From assembly GCA_046046245.1 (NCBI GenBank), contig JBJOKE010000018.1, positions 1 to 64,000 of the forward strand: a stretch of 64,000 nt of DNA, given 5' to 3'. How positions within the stretch are numbered: the first letter of the stretch is position 1; each line of letters opens with the position of its first letter. The position numbers and the translations under genes are program-made. This document shows, piece by piece, positions 16,532-26,144 of this stretch. This DNA is from UBA4615 sp046046245. Its GTDB lineage: Bacteria > Pseudomonadota > Gammaproteobacteria > Burkholderiales > Burkholderiaceae_E. The notes below the pieces were generated by a model that saw nothing but the letters and a program-made list of their open reading frames with translations, ran no database searches and was not told the origin of the DNA.

Positions 16532-17671
16532 ATGGACGAGGCCGCCGCAAGGGACTGGACCGCCCGGCTGCGCGGCTGGGCGACGGCGCTCGGCTTCGCG
16601 TCGCTGGGCGTCGCCGACGTCGACCTGCGCGATGCCGAGCCCGGGCTGCAGGCCTGGCTCGATGCCGGCTTCCACGGCGGCATGGAGTATATGGCACGCC
16701 ACGGCCCGCTCCGCGCGCGACCCGCCGAGCTGGTGCCGGGCACGGTCCGCGCGGTGATGGTCACCGTCGACTACGCGCCCGCCGACCCCGCCTGGATCGA
16801 TCGGGCCTGGGCTGCGCTCGACGACGGCGAGCGCGCCTACGTCTCGCGCTACGCGCTCGGCCGCGACTACCACAAGGTCGTCCGCGGGCGGCTGGCGCGG
16901 CTCGCGCGGCGGCTGCAGGACGAGATCGGCCCCTTCGGCTGGCGTGCGTTCTGCGATTCGGCGCCGGTGATGGAGGTCGAGCTCGCGCGGCGGGCCGGCC
17001 TGGGCTGGCGCGGCAAGCACACGCTGCTGATCGCCCGCGACGGCGGCTCCACGCGTTTCCTCGGCACCCTCTACACCGACCTGCCGCTGCCGCCCGACGC
17101 GCCGTCCGACGAGCACTGCGGCCGCTGCACCGCCTGCCTCGACGCCTGCCCCACGGGCGCGATCGTCGCGCCCTGGCGGCTCGACGCGCGCCGCTGCATC
17201 TCGTACCTGACCATCGAGGCGCACGGCCCGATCCCCGTCGAGTTCCGCGAGGCGATCGGCAACCGGATCTACGGCTGCGACGACTGCCAGCTCGCCTGCC
17301 CGTGGAACAAGTACGCGGCGGCCGCTGCGTTGCCCGACTTCGCGGCGCGCGAGGGCCTCGACGCGGCCACGCTGGTCGAGCTGTTCGCATGGGACCGCGC
17401 GAGCTTCGAGGCGCGCCTCGAGGGCTCGGCCATCCGACGGATCGGCCACGAGCGCTGGCTGCGCAACCTCGCGGTGGCGCTCGGCAACGCACCCTCCACG
17501 CCGGCGGTGCTCGCGGCGCTGCGCGCCCGCGAGCACGATGCGTCGCCGCTGGTCGCCGAGCACGTCCGCTGGGCGCTCGCGCGGCACGCGTCGGCCGCGG
17601 CCGCCGGCCTCAGCGGACCCAGGCCAGCCAGAACGGGATCGCCGCCGCCGACGCCAGCGTCGTCGTCGTGA
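16532..17671 (+). CDS. queG: Epoxyqueuosine reductase
   Basis: QueG reduces epoxyqueuosine to queuosine in tRNA, using cobalamin and two [4Fe-4S] clusters. The 379-residue protein has the catalytic-region block FCDSAPVMEVELARRAGLGWRGKHT. The ferredoxin-like cluster CGRCTACLDACPTGAI (about residue 196) and the second cluster CDDCQLACPWN (about residue 250) are intact. A HEAT-like C-terminal domain follows. The ATG at 16532 has a TACACT element six bases upstream and no Shine-Dalgarno sequence. The last 62 bases overlap the convergent AEC transporter gene, and the last 20 residues (Pro/Ser-rich) look like read-through of a lost stop. Confidence 0.95.
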   Translation: MDEAAARDWTARLRGWATALGFASLGVADVDLRDAEPGLQAWLDAGFHGGMEYMARHGPLRARPAELVPGTVRAVMVTVDYAPADPAWIDRAWAALDDGERAYVSRYALGRDYHKVVRGRLARLARRLQDEIGPFGWRAFCDSAPVMEVELARRAGLGWRGKHTLLIARDGGSTRFLGTLYTDLPLPPDAPSDEHCGRCTACLDACPTGAIVAPWRLDARRCISYLTIEAHGPIPVEFREAIGNRIYGCDDCQLACPWNKYAAAAALPDFAAREGLDAATLVELFAWDRASFEARLEGSAIRRIGHERWLRNLAVALGNAPSTPAVLAALRAREHDASPLVAEHVRWALARHASAAAAGLSGPRPARTGSPPPTPASSS

Positions 17672-18503
17672 TCAGCCGCGCCACGTACGGCCCGTCGCCG
17701 CCCATCCGCGCGGCGAGGATGTAGCAGGCCGAGGCGCTCGGCATCGCGGCGAACAGCACCAGCACCTGCGCGGCCAGCGGCGGCAGCGAGAGCGCCCACG
17801 CGAGCGCGACCGCCGCGGCCGGCATCGCCACCAGCTTGACCGCCGCCGCGTGCAGCGCGAAGGCCGCGTCGCCGCTCGCCTGCGCCGGCCGCAGGCCCGC
17901 GCCCACCGCGATCAGGCCGAGCGCGAGCGCGGCCGCGCCCATCCTCGACAGGTAGGCCGAGACCGGCTCGGGCAGCGTGAGCCCGGCGAGATTGGCGGCC
18001 ACGCCGGCGACGGTCGCGAGGATCAGCGGGTTGCGGGCCAGTTCGCGCAGCAGCCCGCCGCCGCCGTGCCGCGCCAGGTGCCAGACCGCCGCCGCGTTGC
18101 CCAGCGGCACCGCGACCGCGACCACCACCGCGCACAGCGCGACGCCGGCGTCGCCGCCCAGCCGCTGCGACAGCGCCAGCGCGACGTACGAGTTGAAGCG
18201 GAACGCACACTGCACGGCGCTGGCGAAGCGCTGCGGCGTCGGGTCCCACAGCCGCCGGCCGAGCCGGCCGAGCACCACGCCGAGCGCGAGCACGGCCAGC
18301 ACCGCGAGCGCGAACGGCGCGGCCTGCACCGGGTCGATCCGGTTGCGGACGATCGAGGTGAACAGCAGCGCCGGGAACAGCACGAGGTAGACGAGTCGCT
18401 CGAGCCCCGCCCAGACCTCGTCGCCCCAGCCGAAGCCGCGCGCGAGCAGCGCGCCGGTGGCGATCAGCGCGAGGTCGGGGAGCAGCAGCAGCAGCGTGTC
18501 CAT
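17610..18503 (-). CDS. AEC (auxin efflux carrier) family transporter
   Basis: The 297-residue protein has ten hydrophobic segments in two inverted halves, as in AEC permeases, which move organic acids such as malonate or malate. Conserved features are FRFNSYVALALSQ in the middle and the FAAMPSASACYILAARMGGD block before the last segments. The start at ATG 18503 places TM1 immediately after it. An in-frame upstream ATG at 18557 (adding MADRRAPS...) is also possible and sits 14 bases after a minus-strand TATCGT. It diverges from xerD and overlaps the 3' end of queG by 62 bases. Confidence 0.85.
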   Translation of the reverse strand: MDTLLLLLPDLALIATGALLARGFGWGDEVWAGLERLVYLVLFPALLFTSIVRNRIDPVQAAPFALAVLAVLALGVVLGRLGRRLWDPTPQRFASAVQCAFRFNSYVALALSQRLGGDAGVALCAVVVAVAVPLGNAAAVWHLARHGGGGLLRELARNPLILATVAGVAANLAGLTLPEPVSAYLSRMGAAALALGLIAVGAGLRPAQASGDAAFALHAAAVKLVAMPAAAVALAWALSLPPLAAQVLVLFAAMPSASACYILAARMGGDGPYVARLITTTTLASAAAIPFWLAWVR

Positions 18504-18651
18504 CGGCGGGGGGCGGGGCCCGCCGCGCCGCGCGGACGGCGCGCGGCGATCGGCCATAATCGGGCGCCGCCACGATAGCAGACGTCCCGTGCCCCCCACC
18601 CCCGCGCGCCCGCGCGCCCGCTCCGCGTCCGGCCGCGGCGATCGGGCGGCG

Positions 18652-19551
18652 ATGCCCCCCGACGAGACCGACCGCACGCTGCTGCGCGCGTTCGTCGACG
18701 CGCTCTGGCTCGAGGACGGCCTCGCCGCGCGCAGCCGCGACGCCTACGAGTCGGACCTCGCGCGCTGCGCGGTCTGGCTCGCATCGCGCGGCGTCGTGCT
18801 GCGCGCCGCCGGCGAGGCGGACCTGCTCGCCTACGTCGCCGCCGAGCACGCTGGCACGCGTCCTGCCAGCGCGAACCGCCGGCTCGCCGCGTTCCGCCGC
18901 TTCTACCGCTGGCTGCTGCGCGAGCGCCACCGCGCCGACGATCCCACCGTGCGGATGGTCCCCGCACGCCGGCCGCCGCGCTTCCCGAAGGCGCTGTCGG
19001 AGGCTCAGGTCGAGGCGCTGCTCGGCGCGCCCGACGTCGACACGCCGCTCGGTCTGCGCGACCGGGCGATGCTCGAGACCCTGTACGCCACCGGGCTGCG
19101 GGTGTCCGAGCTCGTCAATCTCAAGACCGTCGAGGTCGGCCTCGTCGAGGGCGTGCTGCGCGCGATCGGCAAGGGCGACAAGGAGCGGCTGGTACCGCTC
19201 GGCGAGGAGGCGCGCGCCTGGATCGAGCGCTGGCTGCGCGAGGGTCGGCCCGCGCTGCTCGCCGGCCGACCGGCCGACGCGCTGTTCGTCACCGCGCGGG
19301 CCGCGCCGATGACCCGGCAGATGTTCTGGACGCTGATCAAGCGGCATGCCAGGGTCGCCGCGATCGACGCGCCGCTGTCGCCGCACACGCTGCGGCACGC
19401 GTTCGCCACGCACCTGCTGAACCACGGCGCCGACCTGCGCGTGGTTCAGCTGCTGCTCGGCCACGCCGACATCTCGACCACGCAGATCTACACGCACGTC
19501 GCGCGCGAGCGGCTGAAGACGCTGCACGCGGCGCACCATCCGCGCGGCTGA
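18652..19551 (+). CDS. xerD: Site-specific tyrosine recombinase XerD
   Basis: XerD works with XerC at dif to resolve chromosome dimers. From ATG 18652 it has 299 residues. The SAM-like core-binding domain covers residues 5-90. The catalytic domain carries the arginine in YATGLRVSELVNL, the lysine of GKGDKERLVPLG, HTLRHAFATHLL, the second histidine in GHADISTTQIYTH and the tyrosine nucleophile just after it. The C-terminus HHPRG is the XerD hallmark. An in-frame GTG at 18589 would add 21 residues, and a CATAAT element lies upstream of it (18555-18560). Chromosomal XerD, not a phage integrase: no att-like repeats or mobile genes adjoin. Confidence 0.93.
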   Translation: MPPDETDRTLLRAFVDALWLEDGLAARSRDAYESDLARCAVWLASRGVVLRAAGEADLLAYVAAEHAGTRPASANRRLAAFRRFYRWLLRERHRADDPTVRMVPARRPPRFPKALSEAQVEALLGAPDVDTPLGLRDRAMLETLYATGLRVSELVNLKTVEVGLVEGVLRAIGKGDKERLVPLGEEARAWIERWLREGRPALLAGRPADALFVTARAAPMTRQMFWTLIKRHARVAAIDAPLSPHTLRHAFATHLLNHGADLRVVQLLLGHADISTTQIYTHVARERLKTLHAAHHPRG

Positions 19552-19628
19552 CGCGGACCGCGCCCCCGTCATCGCGGTCAGGCGCACGCCGTACGCACCG
19601 GTCGGCGCGCCGCGATCCCGCGAGCCCG

Positions 19629-20096
19629 CTACCGCTTCGAGGGGACGCGGGCCGCGGCGCCGCGCTCCAGCCGCTCGGCCAGCCGCGGCAGCAGCTCGTA
19701 GAGCGCCGCCATCGCGTCGTCGCCGATCGCGTCGCCGATCGCCCGGTAGCGGGCCTCCGAATGCGGTGCCACCTTCGCGATCAGCGCGGTGCCGGCCGGT
19801 GCGATCCGGATGCTGGCGCCGCGGGCGTCGTCGGCCGTGGCGCTGCGCTTGACCAGCCGACGCGCCTCGAGCGCCGGCAGCAGCCGCGACAGGCTCGGCT
19901 TGCTGATCAGCGTCATCTCGGCGAGCCGCGTGATCCGGGCCTCGTCGACCGACGACAGCGCGCGCAGCACCCGCCATTGCTGCTCGGTGATGCCGTGCGC
20001 GCGCAGCACCGGCCGGAACTGCGCCATCACCGCCTGGTGGCTGCGCAGCAGCAGCATCGGCAGCGAACGCGAGTAGGCGCGCATCGCGCGGCTCAC
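19629..20096 (-). CDS. hpaR: MarR-family repressor, HpaR type
   Basis: HpaR represses the homoprotocatechuate (4-hydroxyphenylacetate) operons and is released by pathway ligands. The 155-residue protein starts at GTG 20096, overlapping the preceding gene's stop (GTGA); ATG 20084 is an alternative. The MarR winged helix covers about residues 35-110. The stretch QFRPVLRAHGITEQQWRVLR and the following SKPSLSRLLPALEARRLVKR closely fit the HpaR subfamily. The likely operators are the two palindromes between the FAH gene and hpaF (21009-21022 and 21093-21106). Being in the same transcript as the FAH gene implies autoregulation. Confidence 0.85.
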   Translation of the reverse strand: MSRAMRAYSRSLPMLLLRSHQAVMAQFRPVLRAHGITEQQWRVLRALSSVDEARITRLAEMTLISKPSLSRLLPALEARRLVKRSATADDARGASIRIAPAGTALIAKVAPHSEARYRAIGDAIGDDAMAALYELLPRLAERLERGAAARVPSKR

Positions 20097-20968
20097 CGGC
20101 GCTCGTCCTCGATGCGGTTGCGCAGCGTGCCGACGCCCGGCACCTCGACCTCGACGACGTCGCCGGGCACCAGCCACTTCGGCGGCTCGAAGCGCGCGCC
20201 GGCGCCGGTGGGCGTGCCGGTGGAGATCACGTCGCCCGGCTCGAGCGTGACGAAGGTCGACACGTATTCGATCAGCATCTCGATCGGGAACATCATCCGC
20301 GCGGTGGTGTCGTCCTGCCGGACCTCGCCGTTGACGCGCGTGGTCACCCGCAGGTCGTCCAGCCGCGGGAAGCCGTCGGCCGTCGCGAGCCACGGCCCGA
20401 TCGCGCCGCTCGCCTCGAAGTTCTTGCCCTGCGTGACGTTGAACTTGCCGTGCCGGACCCAGTCGCGGACGGTGCCCTCGTTCACGCAGGTGAGCGCGGC
20501 GACGTGTTCGGCCGCGCGCGTGCGCGGGATCCGCCGGCCGGCGCGGCCGATCACCACCGCGATCTCGCCCTCGTAGTCGAGCTGCGCCGACTCGGGGGGG
20601 CGCAGGATCGGCTCGCCGTGCGCGACCAGCGACGCGGGCACGCGCAGGAAGAGGCTCGGGAAGCGCGGCCGTTCCGAGCCGTCCCGGTACTCCTCGTTGC
20701 GTTCGGCGTAGTTGACGCCCACGCAGACGATCTTGCCCGGGCGCGCGAGCGGCCTGCGGACGACGGCGTCGGCGAGCGCGAGGTCGGGCGCGGCCCGCGC
20801 GGCGGCCTCGCGGGCCGCGTCGATCGCCGCCGGCCCCGCGGCGATCAGCGCGTCGAGGTCCGCGTACGCGGGCAGCCGCGGTCCGAGCGCGATCACCGCG
20901 TCGTCGGCCGGGCCGGTCACCGCACCCCAGCCTTCGCGCCCGCCGTGGGCGTAGCTCACCAGCTTCAT
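20093..20968 (-). CDS. Fumarylacetoacetate hydrolase-family enzyme, HpaG-like
   Basis: The 291-residue FAH-fold protein has the metal-binding signature region DYEGEIAVVIGR, the substrate-pocket GVNYAERNEEYRDG and GDVISTGTPTGAG near the C-terminus. In the homoprotocatechuate pathway such a domain decarboxylates or isomerises 5-carboxymethyl-2-oxohex-3-ene-1,7-dioate. E. coli HpaG has two such domains fused; here there is only one, so it may cover one of the two steps. ATG 20968 has a strong GAGGAGAGG ribosome-binding site. It is divergent from hpaF-E-D and followed by hpaR with a GTGA overlap. Other FAH-family hydratases look alike, so the exact step is inferred from context. Confidence 0.8.
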   Translation of the reverse strand: MKLVSYAHGGREGWGAVTGPADDAVIALGPRLPAYADLDALIAAGPAAIDAAREAAARAAPDLALADAVVRRPLARPGKIVCVGVNYAERNEEYRDGSERPRFPSLFLRVPASLVAHGEPILRPPESAQLDYEGEIAVVIGRAGRRIPRTRAAEHVAALTCVNEGTVRDWVRHGKFNVTQGKNFEASGAIGPWLATADGFPRLDDLRVTTRVNGEVRQDDTTARMMFPIEMLIEYVSTFVTLEPGDVISTGTPTGAGARFEPPKWLVPGDVVEVEVPGVGTLRNRIEDERR

Positions 20969-21008
20969 CCGCCTCTCCTCGCGACCCGGAACGCGGGTCG
21001 GCCGGGAT

Positions 21009-21022
21009 GTTGACATGTGAAC
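21009..21022. promoter_or_regulatory. Operator palindrome 1, GTTGACATGTGAAC
   Basis: This 14-base imperfect palindrome (GTTnACATGTnAAC, two mismatched positions) lies 40 bases upstream of the HpaG-like gene start. A nearly identical copy lies 84 bases away, next to hpaF. It is the best candidate HpaR site. It also contains a plus-strand TTGACA. Confidence 0.65.
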
Positions 21023-21092
21023 GACCTGCCGGCAACGGCGTCGACGGCATCCACGACGGCGGCCACGCCTGCCGAGGCTTGACGCCCCGATC

Positions 21093-21106
21093 GTTGTCAT
21101 GTGAAC
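21093..21106. promoter_or_regulatory. Operator palindrome 2, GTTGTCATGTGAAC
   Basis: This second copy of the palindrome shares the perfect half CATGTGAAC with copy 1. It lies 30 bases before the chosen hpaF start. A TTGACG (21079-21084) upstream could be a -35, so the site would cover the -10 region and block hpaF transcription. Centre-to-centre spacing to copy 1 is 84 bases, eight turns of DNA. Confidence 0.65.
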
Positions 21107-21136
21107 TACCTGGCCGCCACCCCGGAGGCCAGCGCC

Positions 21137-21540
21137 TTGCCCCACGTCGTCGTCGAGTTCTCGGCCAACCTGCGCGCCCGCGCCGACGTGCCGGCGCTGC
21201 TGCGGGCCGCCCACGCGGCGGCGCTCGCCACCGGCGTGTTCCCGCGCGGCGGCACGCGCACGCGCGCCGAGGAGCGCGCGGACTACGTCATCGCGGACGG
21301 GCACCCGGACAACGCCTTCGTCCACGTGACCCTGCGGATCGGCCATGGCCGCGACCTCGCCACGCGGCGGCGCGCCGGCCGGCAGGTGTTCGACGCGGTG
21401 GTCGCCGAGCTCGCGCCCGCCTTCGAGGCCGGTCCGCTCGCGCTCTCGTTCGAGGTCCAGGAGATCGATCCGGACCTCTCCTGGAAGCACAACACCATCC
21501 ACGACCACCTCGCCGCGCGCGACGCCGGCAGGGAGAGAGC

Positions 21541-21544
<4 letters not shown>
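21137..21544 (+). CDS. hpaF: 5-carboxymethyl-2-hydroxymuconate delta-isomerase
   Basis: This tautomerase-superfamily enzyme isomerises 5-carboxymethyl-2-hydroxymuconate in homoprotocatechuate breakdown. I chose the TTG at 21137: GGAGG lies 8 bases upstream (21124-21128), and this start places a proline directly after the initiator (PHVVVEFSANL). The amino-terminal Pro-1 is the catalytic base of the family. An upstream in-frame GTG at 21101 lies inside the operator and would bury that proline. The result is 135 residues, close to the family's roughly 126. FPRGGTRTRAEERADYVIADG and ALSFEVQEIDPDLSWKHNTI match the family. The stop overlaps the hpaE start (ATGA). Confidence 0.88.
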
Positions 21545-23067
<1,523 letters not shown>

Positions 23068-23151
23068 CATGGGACGTCGGGTCGCACCGCGACACGCCAC
23101 GGCAGGCGCCGGCAGGCCCTCGCGCCGGCCGGGCCTGGAGGGCTGAGCGCC

Positions 23152-24078
23152 ATGGGCACGCTCGCGCTCGCCGCCAAGATCACCCACGTGCCGTCCATGG
23201 TCCTGTCCGAGCGGCCCGGGCCGCGCCACGGCACGCGGCAGGACGCGATCGACGGCCACGCCGAGATCGGCCGGCGCTGCCGCGCGCTCGGCGTCGACAC
23301 GCTGGTGGTCTTCGACACGCACTGGCTGGTCAACGCGAGCTACCACGTCAACTGCGCGCCGCGCTTCCAGGGCGTCTACACGAGCAACGAGCTGCCGCAC
23401 TTCATCGCGAACATGCCCTACGAGGCGCCCGGCAACCCGTCGCTCGGGCGGCTGCTCGCGCAGGCCTGCCGCGAGGCGGGCGTCGAGACGCTCGCGCACG
23501 ACGCGACCACGCTCGCGCCCGAGTACGGCACGCTGGTACCGCTGCGCTACATGAACGCCGACCGGCACTTCCGCGTGGTCTCGGTCTCCGCGCTGTGCAC
23601 CTCGCACTATCTCGACGACAGCGCGCGGCTCGGCTGGGCGATGCGGCGCGCGGTGGAGGACCGCTACGACGGCACGGTCGCCTTCCTCGCGAGCGGTTCG
23701 CTCAGCCACCGCTTCGCGCAGAACGGCCTCGCCCCCGAGTACGCGTTCAAGGTCTGGAGCCCGTTCCTGGAGCGGCTCGACGCGACCGTCGTCGCGATGT
23801 GGCAGCAGGCCCGCTGGGCGGAGTTCTGCGCGATGCTGCCCGAGTACGCGGCCAAGGGACACGGCGAGGGCTTCATGCACGACACCGCGATGCTGCTCGG
23901 CGCGCTCGGCTGGTCGGCGTACGATGCGCCCGTGGAGGTGATCACGCCTTACTTCGGCGCCTCCGGCACCGGCCAGATCAACGCGGTCTTCCCCGTCACG
24001 CCGCAGGACGGGGCGGCGGTGCCGGCACCGGTGGCGAGCGTCGCGCAGGACTACACGCCGGTGTCCCGGCGACTGTGA
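23152..24078 (+). CDS. hpaD: 3,4-dihydroxyphenylacetate 2,3-dioxygenase
   Basis: HpaD is the class III (LigB-type) extradiol dioxygenase that opens the ring of homoprotocatechuate. The 308-residue sequence is strongly conserved against enterobacterial HpaD: LALAAKITHVPSMVLSERPG at the start with the first iron histidine, VFDTHWLVNASYHVNC, VYTSNELPHFI, EYGTLVPLRYMN, LASGSLSHRFA and GEGFMHDTAMLLGALGW. ATG 23152 has GGAGGG (23137-23142) nine bases upstream. The 84-base gap after hpaE contains only a 25-codon open frame that I regard as spurious. Together with hpaF and hpaE it forms the plus-strand operon. Confidence 0.95.
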   Translation: MGTLALAAKITHVPSMVLSERPGPRHGTRQDAIDGHAEIGRRCRALGVDTLVVFDTHWLVNASYHVNCAPRFQGVYTSNELPHFIANMPYEAPGNPSLGRLLAQACREAGVETLAHDATTLAPEYGTLVPLRYMNADRHFRVVSVSALCTSHYLDDSARLGWAMRRAVEDRYDGTVAFLASGSLSHRFAQNGLAPEYAFKVWSPFLERLDATVVAMWQQARWAEFCAMLPEYAAKGHGEGFMHDTAMLLGALGWSAYDAPVEVITPYFGASGTGQINAVFPVTPQDGAAVPAPVASVAQDYTPVSRRL

Positions 24079-24089
24079 AAGGGTGTCGG

Positions 24090-25085
24090 ATGGAGAAGGT
24101 CTGCATCGTCGGCCTCGGATCGATCGGCGGCTTCGTCGCGCATCGTCTCGCGCAAGGCGGCGTGCCGGTGTCCGCGCTCGCGCGCGGCGCCAACCTGGCG
24201 GCGGTCCGTCGCAACGGCCTGGTGCTGCGCGAGGCGGCCGACCCGGCGCGCGGCCGCGCGGTCTCGATCGCCGCGAGCGACTCGCCCGCCGAGCTGGGCC
24301 CCCAGGACCTGGTGATCCTCACGGTGAAGACCACCGCGCTGGCGTCGATCCCGGCGAGCATCGGTCCGCTGATCGGGCCCGACACCACCGTGCTGTCGGC
24401 GATGAACGGCGTGCCCTGGTGGTTCTTCCACGGGCTGGGCGAGCCGGTGCGCCACACCCGGCTCGAGGCGACCGACCCCACCGGCGCGCTCGCCCACACG
24501 ATGCCGCCCGAGCGCGTCGTCGGCTGCGTGGTGCACATGTCGGCGTCGTCGCCCGAGCCGGGCGTCGTCCTGCACGCGGCCGGCGACCGGTTCATCGTGG
24601 GCGAGCCCGGCGGCGCCGCGACGCCGCGCCTCGACGCGATCGCCGGGCTGCTGCGCACCGGGGGCCTCACCGTCGAGACCTCGTCGCGGATCGAGCTCGA
24701 CCTCTGGCTCAAGCTCTGGGGCAACGCGACGATGAACCCGGTCTCGGCGATCACCGGCGCGACGATGGACCGGATCCTCGACGACCCGCTGGTGCGCCGC
24801 TTCGTGTCCGATGCGATGGCCGAGGCCTCGGCCATCGGCGCGGCGATCGGGCTGCCGATCGCGATGTCGCCCGAGGAGCGGCACGTGATCACCCGCAAGC
24901 TGGGCGCGGTGCGGACCTCGATGCTCCAGGACGTCGACGCCGGCCGCCCGATCGAGCTCGACGCGCTCGTCGGCGCGGTCTGCGAGATGGGGCGCCTGGT
25001 CGGCCTCGACACGCCGAACTTCGATGCGCTGCTCGGGCTGACCCGGCTGTTCGGGCAGGTGAGGGGGCTGGTGCCGCCGACCTGA
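24090..25085 (+). CDS. Ketopantoate reductase-family (ApbA/PanE-like) oxidoreductase
   Basis: This 331-residue protein has an N-terminal NADP-binding motif VGLGSIGGFVAHRL and the PanE-type arrangement: VKTTALASI, the MNGVPWWFFH block near residue 105, the catalytic-lysine helix LWLKLWGNATMNPVSAITGATM, and MLQDVDAGRPIELDALVGAV. In the family the reaction is NADPH reduction of 2-dehydropantoate. In catabolic clusters such paralogues probably reduce other 2-oxo acids. It begins 11 bases after hpaD, so it may share that transcript, and it precedes a LysR gene by 33 bases. True pantoate synthesis is unlikely in this context but cannot be excluded. Confidence 0.82.
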   Translation: MEKVCIVGLGSIGGFVAHRLAQGGVPVSALARGANLAAVRRNGLVLREAADPARGRAVSIAASDSPAELGPQDLVILTVKTTALASIPASIGPLIGPDTTVLSAMNGVPWWFFHGLGEPVRHTRLEATDPTGALAHTMPPERVVGCVVHMSASSPEPGVVLHAAGDRFIVGEPGGAATPRLDAIAGLLRTGGLTVETSSRIELDLWLKLWGNATMNPVSAITGATMDRILDDPLVRRFVSDAMAEASAIGAAIGLPIAMSPEERHVITRKLGAVRTSMLQDVDAGRPIELDALVGAVCEMGRLVGLDTPNFDALLGLTRLFGQVRGLVPPT

Positions 25086-25118
25086 GGTCCGGGTCGCGGC
25101 GCGTCTCACGGAGCCGCC

Positions 25119-26063
25119 ATGGAACTGCGACAGCTCCGCTACTTCCTAAAGGTCGCCGACCTGGGGAGCATCTCGAAGGCCGCCGGCCAGCTGTCGATCG
25201 CGCAGTCGGCGGTCAGCCACCAGGTGTCGGCGCTCGAGCACCATGTGCGCGCGCGGCTCTTCATCCGGCGTCCGAGCGGCGTCGAGCTGACCGAGGCCGG
25301 TCGGCTGCTGTATCGGCACGCGCAGACGATCGTCCGGCAGATGCAGAGCGCCGAGGACGACGTCGCCGCCGCGAGCGGCGCGCCGACCGGATCGGTCTCG
25401 GTGGGGCTGCCGACCGCGGTGCTGCACACCCTCGGCATGCCGCTGCTCGAGGCGGTGCTCGCACGCCATCCGGGCATCGTGCTGCACGTGGTCGACGGCG
25501 TGAGCGCGCTGCTGCAGGAGTTCACGCTCAACGGCCGGCTCGACATGGCGGTGCTGTTCCTCGGCGAGTCGAGCAAGGGGCTCGAGGTGGTGCCGCTCCT
25601 CGACGAGGACCTGTACTACGTCGCGGCCGCCTCGGCGCCATGGATGCGGGGCCTCGGCGACGAGATCCTGCTCGAGGTCGCGGCGAGCCATCCGCTGGTC
25701 GTGCCCGGGCCCGGCAACGGGATGCGGCGGGTCGTCGAGGCCGCGTTCGCGCGCGAGGGCCTGCGGCTCGCACCGATCGCCGAGCTGGACTCGCTGAGGA
25801 TGCAGAAGGCCTGCGCGACGCGCGGCATCGCCGGCACCTTCCTGCCCTGGGCAGTGGTCGACGAGGAGGCGGGCCGCGGCGAGCTGCGCGTGCTGCGGGT
25901 GCCCGGCGCCGCGCTGTCCCGTCCGGTCTCGATCTGCACCTACGACTCCCGCGCGATGGGCCTGGCCGCCGAGGCGGTCCACGCGATCCTGCGGGACCAG
26001 GCCGCGACGCTGGTGCGCTCGGGGGCCTGGCGCGGGACGACGCTGCGCCCGACGCCCATCTGA
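25119..26063 (+). CDS. LysR-family transcriptional regulator
   Basis: The 314-residue protein has the LysR winged helix at residues 1-60 (LRQLRYFLKVADLGSISKAA, then SIAQSAVSHQVSALE) and a two-lobed effector domain from about residue 90. The closest feel is the Nac/TsaR-like group that senses small aromatic or amide ligands, but the effector cannot be read from sequence. GGAG precedes ATG 25119. Unlike most LysR regulators it is not divergent from its likely target: it lies 80 bases upstream of the amidase operon in the same direction. It is therefore the best candidate regulator of the amidase/BKACE operon. Confidence 0.88.
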   Translation: MELRQLRYFLKVADLGSISKAAGQLSIAQSAVSHQVSALEHHVRARLFIRRPSGVELTEAGRLLYRHAQTIVRQMQSAEDDVAAASGAPTGSVSVGLPTAVLHTLGMPLLEAVLARHPGIVLHVVDGVSALLQEFTLNGRLDMAVLFLGESSKGLEVVPLLDEDLYYVAAASAPWMRGLGDEILLEVAASHPLVVPGPGNGMRRVVEAAFAREGLRLAPIAELDSLRMQKACATRGIAGTFLPWAVVDEEAGRGELRVLRVPGAALSRPVSICTYDSRAMGLAAEAVHAILRDQAATLVRSGAWRGTTLRPTPI

Positions 26064-26116
26064 AGGACAGATGGGCCGTTCGCGTTTCGGGGGTTCCGCA
26101 GTCGACGCCCCGCGCC

Positions 26117-26122
26117 TATAGT
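26117..26122 (+). promoter_or_regulatory. TATAGT -10-like element before the amidase operon
   Basis: TATAGT lies 22 bases before the amidase ATG in the 81-base gap after the LysR gene. The -35 region is poor (TTCCGC at 17-base spacing), as expected for an activator-dependent promoter. Confidence 0.45.
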
Positions 26123-26144
26123 GGGCCGCAGCCCCGCCCGCCCG

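Noticed and set aside
18652..19551. Tyrosine recombinase as sign of a genomic island or prophage edge
   Set aside because: The C-terminal HHPRG and full XerD motif set mark it as the chromosomal recombinase. No att repeats, tRNA or phage genes adjoin.
23069..23146. A 25-codon open frame between hpaE and hpaD
   Set aside because: It has no ribosome-binding site of its own, is arginine-rich, and its 3' end contains the hpaD ribosome-binding site. A leader peptide is possible but unsupported.
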